Part shown: positions 35,473 through 46,716 of the stretch, one piece after another
How positions within the stretch are numbered: the stretch's first letter is position 1
How the letters are laid out: each line of letters opens with the position of its first letter
Assembly (NCBI RefSeq): GCF_015644665.1
Contig: NZ_JADOBQ010000003.1
Location: 62,001-126,000, forward strand
Direction of reading: 5' to 3'
DNA length: 64,000 bases
DNA from: Roseobacter sp. MH60115
GTDB taxonomy: Bacteria > Pseudomonadota > Alphaproteobacteria > Rhodobacterales > Rhodobacteraceae
Notes under the pieces: generated by a model
What the model was told of the DNA's origin: nothing
Seen by the model: the letters and a program-made list of their open reading frames with translations, nothing else
Database searches by the model: none
Made by a program: the position numbers and the translations under genes

Positions 35473-36360
35473 TCAGACCACCTTTGGGCGCCGGTTGATC
35501 AGGTAAATCCCCAGCGCCACAAGCCCCAGCGCCACCCAGACCTGCGGCCCCACATCCTCGCTCAGCAGCAGCCAGCCGAGGATCACCGCAAAGACCGGAG
35601 ACAGGAAGCTGAAGGAGGCCACTGACGAGGCAGGATAAATCGACATCAGCCAGAACCACGCCAGAAACCCGAGACTCGCAACCGCGATGATCTGGAAGAG
35701 CAGCCCGGCGATGTGGATCGGCTGCAGGTCGCGGATCAGATCGCCAAAGGCCAGCGAGGCCAGCAGCAACAGTGGCGCGGAGACGATCACCTGGAACATC
35801 AATTGCTGCGCGGGCGGCACCGTGCTCAGCGGCGTGATCTTGACGCAGAGCGCTATGCCCGCCCAGCAGATGGCCGAGGTCAGCGCCAGCAGATCCCCCG
35901 TCAGGCTGGCGGAGGCATCGCTGCGGTCCAGAAGGGCCAGCGCCACCCCGCCCATCGCCAGCACCAACCCGATCCCCCGCAGCCCGGTCAGCTTGTCAGA
36001 CGGGATCAGAAAATGGCTGGCGATGGCGAGCCAGACCGGCATGGAATAGAAAATCACCGAGGCGCGGCTGACGGTGGTGAAATCCAGCGCGGTAAAAAGA
36101 CACGTGAATTCAAGCGCAAAGAGGCAGCCCGACAGAATACCGGCGGGCACCGCCTCACGCGGGACGGTCAGGCTGATCCCCCGCAACCGCATCCACAACA
36201 GCAGGACAAGGACCGCGCCGGCGGACCGCAGCCCTGCGGCAAAAACCGGGTTGAACCCGCCGTTGGTGACCTTGATGACCACTTGGTTGAACGCAAGATG
36301 CAGGGCAAAGGTGATGAGGGCGGCTGCCCCAAAGGCATCCATGTGAGTCTTGCGGTCCAT
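35473..36360 (-). CDS. EamA/DMT superfamily exporter
   Basis: The 295-residue protein has about ten hydrophobic helices in two EamA repeats, the second starting near residue 150. The Pro/Gly-rich helix ends (Phe-Leu-Ser-Pro-Val-Phe-Ala-Val-Ile-Leu-Gly) match drug/metabolite transporters of this size. Substrate unknown. The ATG at 36360 or one six codons in (36342) could be the start. It follows the DEAD-box helicase on the same strand after 96 bases that include a hairpin at 36381. A second, unrelated DMT gene lies at 39858. Confidence 0.87.
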   Translation of the reverse strand: MDRKTHMDAFGAAALITFALHLAFNQVVIKVTNGGFNPVFAAGLRSAGAVLVLLLWMRLRGISLTVPREAVPAGILSGCLFALEFTCLFTALDFTTVSRASVIFYSMPVWLAIASHFLIPSDKLTGLRGIGLVLAMGGVALALLDRSDASASLTGDLLALTSAICWAGIALCVKITPLSTVPPAQQLMFQVIVSAPLLLLASLAFGDLIRDLQPIHIAGLLFQIIAVASLGFLAWFWLMSIYPASSVASFSFLSPVFAVILGWLLLSEDVGPQVWVALGLVALGIYLINRRPKVV

Positions 36361-36380
36361 GGCGCCAGATGGGGGGCTGT

Positions 36381-36404
36381 GCCGGGCAATGTCAATCGCC
36401 CGGC
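36381..36404 (-). terminator. Hairpin between the DEAD-box helicase and DMT genes
   Basis: GCCGGGC at 36381-36387 pairs with GCCCGGC at 36398-36404 around a 10-base loop. On the minus strand it follows the helicase stop by about 50 bases and precedes the DMT start. No T-run follows, so intrinsic termination is doubtful; it could be an attenuating or stabilising stem. Confidence 0.3.
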
Positions 36405-36456
36405 GGGACCCGCGCCCGCAGAGGGACGCAGGTTACTTTAAATCAGACGTCCGAGA

Positions 36457-37788
36457 TCAGGCGACCCTCTGCCCGTCTCCACCGGCACTGGGGCGTCCGC
36501 CCGGCTTGCCACCGCGCCGCCGTCTGCGACGCCCGCCTGCGGGCTTGGCGCCCTGCGGCTGACCGGATGCGGATTTACCCGCGCCCTGTGGCCTGCCACC
36601 CCGCCCACGACCGCGTCCACGGCCTTTGGGCTTGGTGCCTTCGGGGATATCCATGGCTTCCCAGGGCCGCCCGGACCCAATGGGGATCGAAATACCCATC
36701 GTCTTTTGAATGGCCTTCAATTCACCCATCTCGTCAGGTGCGCAGAAGGCAATGGCCGCGCCATCCTTGCCCGCCCGCGCGGTGCGGCCAATCCGGTGCA
36801 CGTAGTTGTCCGGCACATTCGGCAGATCATAGTTGTAGACGTGTTTCACATCCGGGATATCGAGGCCCCGCGCGGCCACATCCGTGGCCACCAGCACCTT
36901 GATCTCACCGGATTTGAAGGCGGCGATCGCGCGGTCGCGCTGGCCCTGACTTTTGTTGCCGTGGATCGATCCCGCAGCATAACCCGCCTTCACCAGCGTT
37001 TTCATCAGCTTTTCGGAGCCATGTTTCGTCCGGCCGAAGACCAGCGCGCGCTCGTCGCGGTGCTTGTCCAGCATCTCGATCAGCAGACCGGCTTTTTCGG
37101 ATTTCGCGATGAAATGTACTTCCTGCGTGACCTTGTCCGCGGCCTTGCCCGGAGGCGAGACTTCTACGCGAATGGGGCTGCGCAGATAGCTTTGCGCCAA
37201 TTCGTTCATCTGCTTGGGCATGGTGGCCGAGAAGAGCATGGTCTGCCGCTCCTTCGGGATCACATTCGCGATCTTGCGCAGATCATGGATGAAGCCCATG
37301 TCGAGCATCTGATCCGCTTCGTCGAGCACCAGAAACGTCGCTTCGTCCAGCCGCACCGCGCGCCGGTCCATCAGGTCCAGCAACCGGCCCGGTGTCGCCA
37401 CCAGCAGATCGACCCCGCGTTCCAGCCGTTTGATCTGGTTGTTGATCGACTGGCCGCCGACGACCATCGCCACCTTGATCGGTGTGTTTTCGGCAAAGGC
37501 TCTTAGGTTCACGCTGATCTGGGTGGCCAATTCGCGCGTCGGGGCCAGCACGAGACCGCGCACGGATTTCGGCGCGGGCCGTCCGTCCAGCTCCAGCATC
37601 TGCGCCACCAGCGGCACACCAAAGGCCGCCGTCTTGCCGGTGCCGGTCTGCGCCAGACCCATCACATCGCGCCCGTTCAGCGCGTGCGGGATGGCCTGTT
37701 TCTGGATCGGGGTCGGGTCGTTCAGACCCATCGCTTTCAGACGTGCCACCAGTTTGGTCGGCAGGTCCATCATATCAAAATCGCTCAT
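36457..37788 (-). CDS. DEAD-box ATP-dependent RNA helicase (RhlE-like)
   Basis: The 443-residue protein unwinds RNA duplexes during ribosome assembly or RNA decay. Motifs: Gln of the Q motif in Thr-Pro-Ile-Gln (27-29), Ala-Gln-Thr-Gly-Thr-Gly-Lys-Thr at 46-53, Asp-Glu-Ala-Asp at 156-159, Ser-Ala-Thr at 187-189 and His-Arg-Ile-Gly-Arg-Thr-Ala-Arg at 331-338. The tail (about 385-435) is rich in Arg, Gly and Lys and probably binds RNA non-specifically. The ATG at 37788 is preceded by GGAAAG. The long 5' region up to 38134 could hold a leader, but I see no clear structure. Confidence 0.94.
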   Translation of the reverse strand: MSDFDMMDLPTKLVARLKAMGLNDPTPIQKQAIPHALNGRDVMGLAQTGTGKTAAFGVPLVAQMLELDGRPAPKSVRGLVLAPTRELATQISVNLRAFAENTPIKVAMVVGGQSINNQIKRLERGVDLLVATPGRLLDLMDRRAVRLDEATFLVLDEADQMLDMGFIHDLRKIANVIPKERQTMLFSATMPKQMNELAQSYLRSPIRVEVSPPGKAADKVTQEVHFIAKSEKAGLLIEMLDKHRDERALVFGRTKHGSEKLMKTLVKAGYAAGSIHGNKSQGQRDRAIAAFKSGEIKVLVATDVAARGLDIPDVKHVYNYDLPNVPDNYVHRIGRTARAGKDGAAIAFCAPDEMGELKAIQKTMGISIPIGSGRPWEAMDIPEGTKPKGRGRGRGRGGRPQGAGKSASGQPQGAKPAGGRRRRRRGGKPGGRPSAGGDGQRVA

Positions 37789-38134
37789 TCATATCTTTCC
37801 GGCGCACCGCAACGGGCCGCCACATTCTTTGGCCGTGCCACCTTGGACACCGCTTGGGACACGCAACACGGATCGCACGTGTCGGCCATATGCCCACACC
37901 TGTCCGCAGCGTTTGGACCCACGCGTGATTTTGGGAACATCGGCGGGCCTTTCTGGATGAGCGCGTGGACCGGCATGATTGCCGGGGCGCTCACAACTGC
38001 TCACGCGGCAGAAGGCTTCGCTTGCACTGCACATGGGGGTTTGCGCGGCGGAAGTCAACACAAGCCTGAAAAGGCGTCTGGATGCAGGACAAAAATGCCG
38101 CTAAATGTGGCCTCCAGCGATCAAGGGCACCGAC
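37789..38134. other. Divergent intergenic region, helicase and Fur-family genes
   Basis: This 346-base stretch separates the DEAD-box helicase (minus) from the Fur-family gene (plus). Short open frames occur on both strands without ribosome sites or recognisable protein. One small inverted repeat, ACACG with CGTGT, lies at about 37867-37885. I see no clear promoter pair or RNA gene. It must hold the promoters of both neighbours. Confidence 0.4.
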
Positions 38135-38548
38135 ATGGGCAATACCATCATCAACCGCTGCGAGGCCAAGGGCCTGCGCATGACCGGACAGCGACGTGTG
38201 ATCGCGAAAGTGCTGGAAGACAGCGATGATCATCCCGACGTCGAAGAGCTTTATGCCCGTGCCTCGGGCATCGATGCAGGCATTTCGATTGCCACGGTCT
38301 ACCGGACGGTCAAGCTTTTTGAAGAAGCGGGCATTCTGGACAAGCTGGAGTTCGGCGATGGCCGCGCCCGCTACGAGGACGCCGAGCGGGATCACCACGA
38401 CCACCTCATCGACATGAATTCAGGCGAGGTGATCGAATTCGTGGACGCCGAGATCGAGGCGCTGCAGGAACGCATCGCCCGCAAACTCGGCTACGAGCTG
38501 CGCGGACACCGGTTGGAGCTTTACGGCGTGCCGCTGAAAAAGCAGTGA
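38135..38548 (+). CDS. Fur-family metal-responsive transcription regulator
   Basis: The 137-residue protein has the Fur layout: an N-terminal winged helix (Arg-Met-Thr-Gly-Gln-Arg-Arg-Val-Ile at 15-23; [10 protein letters not shown] at 50-59) and a metal-binding dimer domain with His87, His88 and His90 in Asp-His-His-Asp-His and His125. The Cys-x-x-Cys pairs of zinc-structured Fur proteins are missing (only Cys9), as in alphaproteobacterial Fur/Mur. Whether it senses iron or manganese cannot be settled by sequence. The ATG at 38135 has AAGGG upstream. It is a single gene facing an unknown gene. Confidence 0.88.
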   Translation: MGNTIINRCEAKGLRMTGQRRVIAKVLEDSDDHPDVEELYARASGIDAGISIATVYRTVKLFEEAGILDKLEFGDGRARYEDAERDHHDHLIDMNSGEVIEFVDAEIEALQERIARKLGYELRGHRLELYGVPLKKQ

Positions 38549-38582
38549 CGCAATCGTGCCGCGTGAGGGCGAGGCGGCGCGT

Positions 38583-38607
38583 CAGGAGGGGCGACATCCA
38601 CCTCCTG
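38583..38607. terminator. Stem-loop between the Fur-family gene and a convergent gene
   Basis: CAGGAGG at 38583-38589 pairs with CCTCCTG at 38601-38607 around an 11-base loop, in the 88 bases between two converging genes. No T-run follows on either strand, so it is only a candidate terminator. Confidence 0.3.
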
Positions 38608-38636
38608 GCCAATATATTGACCTGCAGGCGCCTCAA

Positions 38637-39608
38637 TCAGGACGTCGCATCCTTGATGTATTCCTCGGCATAGATCCCAAGTCGCTCGATGTTGTCCCGA
38701 ACAAAATCGCTGTCCCCCACCAGCAACCGATGGAAGGCCTCTTTCTTCCGCTCGCTAAACTCCCAGGCTTCATCAAAGGCAGCAGTATTCGCCTCATTCA
38801 CCACAGTCTCTCCGGAGGCCATGTCAAACGTCTTATAGGTCTTGTCATAGTTGGCGGCATGGGTGCTGGCGAAAACGGTTACGTTGACGTTCAACTCACC
38901 GCGTTGATATTGTGCCCTCCGCTCTGCCAGCAAATCACTGCGCAACGTGGCTAGTTCTTCATCGGTCAGCGGCCCGGTCACATCCGTCGGGATGCCTGTT
39001 CCAGCCGAAAACCTGATGAATTCTTCACTTTTGGACAGCTCCAAGGTCATTTTTATTGCCTTGATCTGGTTGTCGACCAGCGCGTTAATCTGATGCTCCG
39101 CGAGTTCCGCGTCGTTCATCTCGACGTATTTCTCACCAAATAGAATGGACCCAAAACCTTTTGGAGTAACCCCTCCTTGAGTTGCCAGTGTCGTGTAGAG
39201 GGACAGCTGGAGCTCAAGCCTTGCTGCGTCACGGGTGTCTGCTGACAACCTTCCGACTTGCTCAGACGTCAAATCTCTAATTCGCGTGTCCTCCGGCAGT
39301 TTTTCTTCCGGCTCAAACTCAAGGTCGACCTCCGCCATTTGGCGAAAGGTCGCGCCGATTGTTTTCAACTCATTGCTGACGATGGAATGGATGGTATCCA
39401 ATATCCTTATCGTGGCATCTGACATCCGGGCCGGGGTCCCTTGCCCCACACGCGGATCCGCATAGATGCCTGGCAAGCTCGTATCGTCAGTCGGTGCGAA
39501 ATAGCTCGCAGGTCCGGGCTGCGCAGCGGCCAGATTTGATTTCTCACCGGAGCTTGCGCCCTGAAACAGGGAAAGCGTGTAGGAATTCACAGATTGACTA
39601 ACTTGCAT
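38637..39608 (-). CDS. Unrecognised 323-residue protein, lower G+C
   Basis: I recognise no family. The 323-residue product starts with [15 protein letters not shown] and has no clear signal peptide or membrane segment. Residues 60-290 are highly charged and helical (many Glu, Asp, Lys, Arg), with [12 protein letters not shown] near residue 70. There is no Cys in the part read. The ATG at 39608 has GAGAGG upstream. Base use differs from its neighbours: 39121-39180 holds 26 G or C in 60 bases, whereas nearby genes are clearly G+C-rich. It stands alone between the Fur-family and DMT genes, so it could be an acquired cargo gene. Confidence 0.75.
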   Translation of the reverse strand: MQVSQSVNSYTLSLFQGASSGEKSNLAAAQPGPASYFAPTDDTSLPGIYADPRVGQGTPARMSDATIRILDTIHSIVSNELKTIGATFRQMAEVDLEFEPEEKLPEDTRIRDLTSEQVGRLSADTRDAARLELQLSLYTTLATQGGVTPKGFGSILFGEKYVEMNDAELAEHQINALVDNQIKAIKMTLELSKSEEFIRFSAGTGIPTDVTGPLTDEELATLRSDLLAERRAQYQRGELNVNVTVFASTHAANYDKTYKTFDMASGETVVNEANTAAFDEAWEFSERKKEAFHRLLVGDSDFVRDNIERLGIYAEEYIKDATS

Positions 39609-39857
39609 GACACCTCTCGCTGATACGCAGACACCCACTATGTCCGCCTTCAGAGTGATGGCCGGTGGTTGAGAAATAGTGAACCACAGCTGGCGTAAGT
39701 GACTGCAAATTTAGATATTTTCCGGACATCTGGCCTGGCTCTACCCTCTGCTGCACTGCCCGATGATCGGCTCCCTGCACGAAAACCTTCCTACGCCGCC
39801 AATTGACCTTGCGATTGCTTTCTGAAAGGAGGCGAACGGAACCCCAAAGGACACCCC

Positions 39858-40730
39858 ATGGACAATTTACGCGGCGCGACCTTCATGGTGGTGGCCATGC
39901 TCGGCTTCGCCATTGAAGACATGCTGATCAAGCTTATGGCCGCGGCCCTGCCCGTTGGTCAGATCATCGGCATGTTGGGGCTTGGCAGTGCAGCGTTGGT
40001 CAGCGTGATCCTGATTGTCCAACGCCAGCCGCTTTTCACCCGCGCGATGCTGACGCCTGCCATCGCCCTGCGCGCCTTTGGTGAGTTGATAGGAACCATG
40101 GGCTTCGTCACCGCGATCGCACTCACCCCGCTCTCCTCGGCGTCGGCCATTTTGCAGGCCACACCGCTTTTCGTGACCCTCGGCGCCGCGCTGTTCCTGC
40201 AAGAGGCCGTGGGCTGGCGGCGCTGGTCCGCCATCCTTGTGGGCTTCATCGGCGTGCTGATGATCATTCGACCGGGCATGGAGGGGTTCAGCTGGCTGTC
40301 GCTCTTCGCGGTCCAGGGTGTCATCGGGCTGGGCATCCGTGATCTGGCGACACGCCGCGTCCCACAGGAAACTTCGACCATGCAGTTGAGTTTCCTGGCC
40401 TTTCTGGTGCTGATCCCTGCGGCCGCCCTGCTGATGTGGATCAACGGGACAAGCCTGGTGCCTCTGTCGCCAGCCAATTGGGTCTATTTCACCATCGCAT
40501 TGCTGATCGGTATCGTGGCCTACTATGGCATCGTTGCCGCCATGCGCATCGGCGAGGTCAGTTTTGTGACCCCCTTCAGGTACTCGCGCATTCTTTTTGC
40601 CCTGATCATCGGGATGTCCGTCTTTGAGGAACGGCCCGACGTTCTGACCCTGCTGGGCGCTGCGATCATCGTGGGATCGGGGCTCTACACGCTCTGGCGC
40701 GAGAGGAATGTTCGCGCTAACAGCGCCTAA
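39858..40730 (+). CDS. EamA/DMT superfamily exporter
   Basis: The 290-residue protein has about ten membrane helices in two EamA repeats. Typical features are the helix Ala-Ile-Ala-Leu-Thr-Pro-Leu-Ser-Ser-Ala-Ser-Ala-Ile-Leu-Gln-Ala-Thr-Pro-Leu-Phe in the first half and Pro-Phe-Arg-Tyr-Ser-Arg-Ile-Leu-Phe-Ala in the second. It resembles the RhaT/RarD-like branch that exports small metabolites; substrate unknown. The ATG at 39858 is preceded by AAAGGA. It is followed by eno after 62 bases but probably has its own control. Confidence 0.88.
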   Translation: MDNLRGATFMVVAMLGFAIEDMLIKLMAAALPVGQIIGMLGLGSAALVSVILIVQRQPLFTRAMLTPAIALRAFGELIGTMGFVTAIALTPLSSASAILQATPLFVTLGAALFLQEAVGWRRWSAILVGFIGVLMIIRPGMEGFSWLSLFAVQGVIGLGIRDLATRRVPQETSTMQLSFLAFLVLIPAAALLMWINGTSLVPLSPANWVYFTIALLIGIVAYYGIVAAMRIGEVSFVTPFRYSRILFALIIGMSVFEERPDVLTLLGAAIIVGSGLYTLWRERNVRANSA

Positions 40731-40777
40731 GGGTTCCAAACCGCAGCCCGGCCCGCTATGAGGCAGATAACCTTTGA

Positions 40778-42066
<1,289 letters not shown>

Positions 42067-42067
<1 letters not shown>

Positions 42068-42579
42068 TGGCTGCGGTGACGGTACGCGCGGCAGACCTGC
42101 CGCGCGACCTGCCAGAGGTACAACGCCTGTGCTGGGACTATCGCGACTACCTGGCAGGCTTCAGCGATGAGATGCGCATCCTGACGGAAACCTTCTATCC
42201 GGCAGAGGCCTATGGAGAATTGATGGCAGCGCTGCCCGTCAAACATGCGCGTCCGCGCGGAGCGATCCTTTTGGCCGAACGGGATGGCGCGGCGGTCGGG
42301 TGCGGGATGATCCAGCCGCTCAACGACGCGGATGCAGAAATCAAGCGTGTCTACATGTCCCCTGCCGCGCGGGGTACAGGTGCCGGGTATTTGCTGTCGC
42401 AGGCCCTGATTGATCAGGCCCGGGCGGATGGCTATGCCCGCGTTTTGCTCGACACCAACCGGGAGTTCGCCCCGGCCCGTGCGCTCTATGAAAAGCTGGG
42501 GTTCCGCAACCGGGGCCCTTATTCAGAGGTGCCGCCAGGTACCGAAGAGCATTTGGCGTTCTACGAGCTCACCCTGTAA
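42067..42579 (+). CDS. GNAT family N-acetyltransferase
   Basis: The 170-residue product has the GNAT core: Val-Tyr-Met-Ser-Pro-Ala-Ala-Arg-Gly-Thr-Gly-Ala-Gly (about 96-108), then a helix and Leu-Asp-Thr-Asn-Arg and Ala-Leu-Tyr-Glu-Lys-Leu-Gly-Phe near the C terminus. It starts at the eno stop (TGATG), so it is coupled to enolase. The last 11 bases overlap the convergent oxidoreductase gene. Substrate unknown. Confidence 0.86.
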
Positions 42580-43648
42580 ACCGCTGCGGCCTGTAGGGGG
42601 CCACCAGCGCCGATTGCGTGTTGGTCAGGTCTTGCTCCAGCACCTCTGCGGCCACCAGTTCTGCCGCCAGCGGCGCAAGCGTCGCGCCCGAATGCATGGT
42701 GCTGACATAAAGCCCCTCCGGCCCGCAGGCCCCCATCACCGGCAAGCCGTCCTGCGGCACCGGGCGCGCGGCGAGCGTGACCACCTCCCACCTGAGCGGA
42801 CAGTTCAACAGGGTCGACACCCGCGCCATCGCCTGATCTGCCAGCCTGTCCGGTGTCTCGGGCACGCTGTCCGTTGTGTCCCCCTGATGGCTGGCCATTG
42901 TCGGCGCCAACAGCTCCCCCTGCGGCAGTTGGCGCAGCTCCTGCCCCGGGCTGACAAGCACATGTCGCAGCAGCGCCGGCAGGGGTTCCGATCGCAGGAT
43001 CAACCCCGGACGGTGCAGCATCGGCAGGGCGACACCGACCCTTTCCAGCAGGCCCTGGGTGGCAACCCCCGCGGCAACGACACAGCGATCCGCCTCCAGC
43101 ACACCACCTGCCAGCCGCACGCCGCGCAGCACATCGGCCCGCACGTCAAATCCCGTGACACGCACGCCCGTGATCAAACGCATCCCGAGGTCGGCACCAG
43201 CCTGCAACGCCCGTACCGTGAGCTGACCAAGGTCAACCACCCCTTCGTCCATGAAATGCAACGCGCGGTCCGGGGCGGTCACTGCCGGTTCCAGTTCAGA
43301 AAACGTGGCCCGGTCGATTTCCCGCACCTTATACCCCAACGCCACCAGCGACCGATGCTGCGCATCGAAGGCCGCGCCTTCCTCCTCCCACCACAGGCAC
43401 CCGGGCCACTGCACCGCCTCTGAGGCAAGCTCTGACGACAGCCGCCTATGTGCCTCCATCCCGGCAAGCCTCAGGTTGAAGTGATCCCTGTTCGCGTGAA
43501 AGCTGGCGTTGATCCAGCCAAAGGAGGCGCCCGATGCCGCCGATGCGGGATGTCCGGCGTCGATCACGGTCACCTCTGCCCCGGCTTGCGCCAGACGCAG
43601 GGCTGTCAGTGCGCCGATGATCCCCGCGCCGATAACGATGACTTTCAA
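42569..43648 (-). CDS. FAD-dependent amine/glycine oxidase-type oxidoreductase
   Basis: The 359-residue protein starts with the FAD dinucleotide motif Gly-Ala-Gly-Ile-Ile-Gly (about 7-12), as in the DAO family (D-amino acid or glycine oxidases, sarcosine oxidase-like). A second patch Gly-Ala-Ser-Phe-Gly-Trp-Ile-Asn follows near residue 40, and the C-terminal substrate region shows Gly-Leu-Tyr-Val-Ser-Thr-Met-His-Ser-Gly. I place the start at a TTG at 43648: it gives the motif at the usual distance from the N terminus and has AAGGGGG upstream. It diverges from a cupin gene. The amine substrate is unknown. Confidence 0.85.
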   Translation of the reverse strand: MKVIVIGAGIIGALTALRLAQAGAEVTVIDAGHPASAASGASFGWINASFHANRDHFNLRLAGMEAHRRLSSELASEAVQWPGCLWWEEEGAAFDAQHRSLVALGYKVREIDRATFSELEPAVTAPDRALHFMDEGVVDLGQLTVRALQAGADLGMRLITGVRVTGFDVRADVLRGVRLAGGVLEADRCVVAAGVATQGLLERVGVALPMLHRPGLILRSEPLPALLRHVLVSPGQELRQLPQGELLAPTMASHQGDTTDSVPETPDRLADQAMARVSTLLNCPLRWEVVTLAARPVPQDGLPVMGACGPEGLYVSTMHSGATLAPLAAELVAAEVLEQDLTNTQSALVAPYRPQRFTG

Positions 43649-43695
43649 GCCCCTACCCCCTTGGCCTTGGTTCCCGGTCAGACTAGCCTCGCAGT

Positions 43696-44115
43696 ATGAC
43701 AGCACAAGAGATCATCGCCCATCTGGGGCTTGCCCCGCATCCCGAAGGCGGACATTTTCGCCAGACATGGGTGGCCGAGAACGACGGGCGGCCCAGCGGC
43801 ACCTGCATCTATTTCCTGCTGGCGGCGGGCGAGGCAAGCCACTGGCACCGGGTGGATGCCACGGAAATCTGGCTCTATCACGCGGGCGCACCGCTGGTGT
43901 TGTCCTTGAGTGAAACAGACAGCGGCCCTGCGCAGGATCACCTATTGACCCCGGACCTGACCAAAGGCGCGCCGCAGATCATCGTGCCCGAAAACCACTG
44001 GCAGGCTGCGCACAGCACAGGCGATTTCACGCTCGTCAGCTGCACCGTTTCACCTGGGTTCCAGTTCGAAGGGTTCACGCTTGCAGACCCCGGCTTTGAC
44101 ATTCCGCGCGCTTAA
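43696..44115 (+). CDS. Cupin-fold DUF985 protein
   Basis: The 139-residue protein has the DUF985 cupin pattern: His-Pro-Glu-Gly-Gly-His-Phe at 15-21, [12 protein letters not shown] at about 48-59 and Trp-Gln-Ala-Ala near 103. His residues 49 and 51 could hold a metal as in other cupins. Its substrate is unknown; the fold often binds sugars or small polar compounds. The last 4 bases overlap the stop of the convergent anmK. Confidence 0.88.
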   Translation: MTAQEIIAHLGLAPHPEGGHFRQTWVAENDGRPSGTCIYFLLAAGEASHWHRVDATEIWLYHAGAPLVLSLSETDSGPAQDHLLTPDLTKGAPQIIVPENHWQAAHSTGDFTLVSCTVSPGFQFEGFTLADPGFDIPRA

Positions 44116-45236
44116 ACAGCGATGTCCTTGGCCTGCGGCCAACTGACTGTCCCGCCACCCACGGCAGCCCGAACGCCAGTTGTGCCCGGGCAGGACGTGG
44201 GCAAGCCGCGCGCCACGCGCACCGCCAGATAGGCAAAGGCCTGCGCCTCCAGCATATCACCGTCCAGACCTACGTCTTCGACCGGCCCCACGGGACAGTC
44301 AAGCGAGACGGCCAGCATCTGCATCAGCACCGGATTGTGCCGCCCGCCGCCGGTCACGAGGATGCGCGCGGGGAGCTGCGGGCAATGCTGCATCCCTTCG
44401 GCTACACCGGCCGCGCACATGGCAGTGAGGGTGGCGGCAGCATCGGCATCACTCAACTCACCGACCAGCGCCACCATCTCCGAAAAGTCGTTCCTGTCCA
44501 GCGATTTGGGCGGCACGCGCGCAAAATAGGGTTCGGCCAGAAACAACTCCAGCGCACCCTGCTCCACAGTACCGCGCCGGGCGATCTTGCCGCCCTCGTC
44601 ATAGGCGAGACCCAAACGGCTCTGCAGCAGATCGTTCAGCGGCGCGTTTGCCGGGCCGGTGTCAAAGGCCAGCAAGGCTCCCGGCTCTTCGGGATGATCA
44701 AACGCGGGGTCCACATAGGTGAGGTTTCCCACCCCGCCGAGGTTCAGAAAAGCGAGCGGTTCCGTCGCGCCGATGTGATGCGCACAGGCAAAATGGAAAA
44801 ACGGCGCCAGCGGCGCACCTTCGCCGCCCAGGTCGACATCCGCACTGCGGAAATCCCAGACCACCGGCGTCTCAAGGGCCTGCGCCAGCCACGCGCCATC
44901 GCCCACCTGCAAGGTGCCTTGGGTGCGGGGCGCATGGGCCAGAGTCTGGCCGTGAAAACCTACCAGATCAACCGCCTCAAAACCCTCCAGAAGCGCCAGA
45001 TGCGCCTGTTCCACCACATCCCTCGCGGCCTCCACCGCGGCCCCGGACCACTGTCCCAGACTGGCGCGCAACACGGCCTGTTCCGCCTTGGAATAGGCAC
45101 GATAAGACGTCGCGCCGAAACCGTCGATCCTATGCCCGTCGGTGATGACCACGGCGGCGTCCACGCCGTCCAGTGACGTACCGCTCATCGCGCCCAGAGC
45201 GGTCACCTTTCCGGTTTTCTCAATGGCCCTGTTCAA
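44112..45236 (-). CDS. anmK: Anhydro-N-acetylmuramic acid kinase
   Basis: AnmK opens and phosphorylates 1,6-anhydro-MurNAc, the step after NagZ in cell-wall recycling (nagZ lies at 60236). The 374-residue protein has the family start [10 protein letters not shown] and later Ala-Phe-Asp-Thr-Gly-Pro-Ala-Asn and Val-Thr-Gly-Gly-Gly. I place the start at a TTG at 45236, preceded by AAAGGAAAAGG; a frame-extending ATG at 45299 would touch the tyrS start. Divergent from tyrS, 64 bases apart. Confidence 0.9.
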   Translation of the reverse strand: MNRAIEKTGKVTALGAMSGTSLDGVDAAVVITDGHRIDGFGATSYRAYSKAEQAVLRASLGQWSGAAVEAARDVVEQAHLALLEGFEAVDLVGFHGQTLAHAPRTQGTLQVGDGAWLAQALETPVVWDFRSADVDLGGEGAPLAPFFHFACAHHIGATEPLAFLNLGGVGNLTYVDPAFDHPEEPGALLAFDTGPANAPLNDLLQSRLGLAYDEGGKIARRGTVEQGALELFLAEPYFARVPPKSLDRNDFSEMVALVGELSDADAAATLTAMCAAGVAEGMQHCPQLPARILVTGGGRHNPVLMQMLAVSLDCPVGPVEDVGLDGDMLEAQAFAYLAVRVARGLPTSCPGTTGVRAAVGGGTVSWPQAKDIAV

Positions 45237-45300
45237 AGCCTTTTCCTTTGCCTGCGCACCGCCTATAGAGTGGGCGCAATTCAAGCCGAGAGCAAGCAAG

Positions 45301-46551
45301 ATGACCTACCATCCCAAATCCGATTTCGTCGCTGTGATGATGGAGCGCGGCTTTCTCGCCGATTGCACCGACTATCAGGGGCTGGACGAGGCGCTGCTGA
45401 CCGGCGGGCAGCCCGCGTACATCGGGTATGATGCCACGGCCAAATCCCTGCACGTGGGTCACCTGCTCAACGTGATGATGTTGCGGTGGCTGCAGAAATG
45501 CGGTCACAAGCCGATCACCCTGATGGGCGGCGGCACCACCAAGGTGGGCGATCCCTCGTTCCGGGCGGATGAACGCCCGCTGCTGTCGCCTGCCCAGATC
45601 GACGACAACATCGCGGGCATGCAGAAAGTCTTTGCGCAATATCTGACTTATGGCGATGGCCCATCCGATGCGCTGATGCTGAACAATGCGGAGTGGCTCG
45701 ACGATCTGAACTACCTCGATTTCCTGCGCGACATTGGGCGGCATTTCAGCGTCAACCGGATGCTCAGCTTTGAAAGCGTAAAATCGCGGCTGGACCGCGA
45801 ACAGTCGCTGTCTTTCCTGGAATTCAACTACATGATTCTGCAGGCCTATGACTTCATGGAGTTGCACCGGCGCTATGGCTGCATCCTGCAGATGGGCGGC
45901 TCGGACCAATGGGGCAATATCGTCAACGGGATCGACCTGACCCGGCGTGTGATCGACGGGGAGGTTTATGGCCTGACTTCGCCTTTGCTGACCACATCGG
46001 ACGGTCGCAAAATGGGCAAATCGCAGGGCGGCGCTGTCTGGCTCAATGGCGATATGCTGTCGCCTTATGAATTCTGGCAGTTCTGGCGCAACACCACGGA
46101 CGCCGATGTGGGCCGGTTCCTCAAGCTTTATACTGAATTGCCAGTGGAGGAGTGTGACCGCCTTGGTGCGCTGCAAGGGGCAGAGATCAATGCAGCCAAA
46201 GTACGTCTTGCCAATGAGGTGACCACGCTTCTGCACGGCGCGGATGCGGCAGCCACAGCGGAAGCGACGGCGCGCGAGGTCTTTGAAAAAGGGGGGGTGG
46301 GGGATGATTTGCCCACCCTGACGCTGAGTGCTGCGGATGTGGGGGACGGTATCTCGATCGTACAGTTGATCGTGAAGTCAGGTCTGGCCGGGTCCGGCAA
46401 GGAGGCCAAGCGCCTGATTGCCGAAAACGGCGCGCGGCTGGATGATCAGCCCCTGACCAACGCGGGCCTGATGATCGATACCGGTGCGCTCTCCAGCCCG
46501 ATCAAGCTCAGCGCGGGCAAGAAACGGCACGCGCTTGTGCAATTGGGTTAG
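45301..46551 (+). CDS. tyrS: Tyrosyl-tRNA synthetase
   Basis: The 416-residue class I synthetase charges tRNA-Tyr. The HIGH-type motif is His-Val-Gly-His at 51-54, and the KMSKS-type motif Lys-Met-Gly-Lys-Ser is at 237-241. The C-terminal part (about 345-410) is an S4-type RNA-binding domain. The ATG at 45301 is the family start; an upstream frame beginning at 45142 would overlap anmK on the other strand and has no homology. Its stop overlaps the stop of a small minus-strand gene. Confidence 0.96.
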   Translation: MTYHPKSDFVAVMMERGFLADCTDYQGLDEALLTGGQPAYIGYDATAKSLHVGHLLNVMMLRWLQKCGHKPITLMGGGTTKVGDPSFRADERPLLSPAQIDDNIAGMQKVFAQYLTYGDGPSDALMLNNAEWLDDLNYLDFLRDIGRHFSVNRMLSFESVKSRLDREQSLSFLEFNYMILQAYDFMELHRRYGCILQMGGSDQWGNIVNGIDLTRRVIDGEVYGLTSPLLTTSDGRKMGKSQGGAVWLNGDMLSPYEFWQFWRNTTDADVGRFLKLYTELPVEECDRLGALQGAEINAAKVRLANEVTTLLHGADAAATAEATAREVFEKGGVGDDLPTLTLSAADVGDGISIVQLIVKSGLAGSGKEAKRLIAENGARLDDQPLTNAGLMIDTGALSSPIKLSAGKKRHALVQLG

Positions 46552-46679
46552 AGCCAGAGCCAGTCAATCAGCGTCAGGATGGCAAAGACCGGGATAGAGA
46601 GCCCGGTGGCGATCAGGAAGGCCGTGGTTTTTGTCATACGCGGGGCGGGGGCAGCAACGCCTTGGACCGTTTTTTTCAT
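46548..46679 (-). CDS. Small single-helix membrane protein (43 residues), hypothetical
   Basis: A 43-codon frame starts with ATG at 46679 after AATGGAAC and ends with TAA that overlaps the tyrS stop. The product has a basic start, then one hydrophobic helix (about 19-38) ending in Asp-Trp-Leu-Trp-Leu. This looks like a small inner-membrane protein. I know no family. It faces tyrS tail to tail and is divergent from the acyltransferase gene at 46717. Confidence 0.45.
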   Translation of the reverse strand: MKKTVQGVAAPAPRMTKTTAFLIATGLSIPVFAILTLIDWLWL

Positions 46680-46716
46680 GGTTCCATTAACCCGGATTTA
46701 GGTTTCCGGACGGTTA

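Noticed and set aside
46687-46701. CtrA-like site (TTAA-N7-TTAG)
   Set aside because: Seven of eight consensus bases, but a single imperfect copy is expected by chance and no cell-cycle gene is adjacent.
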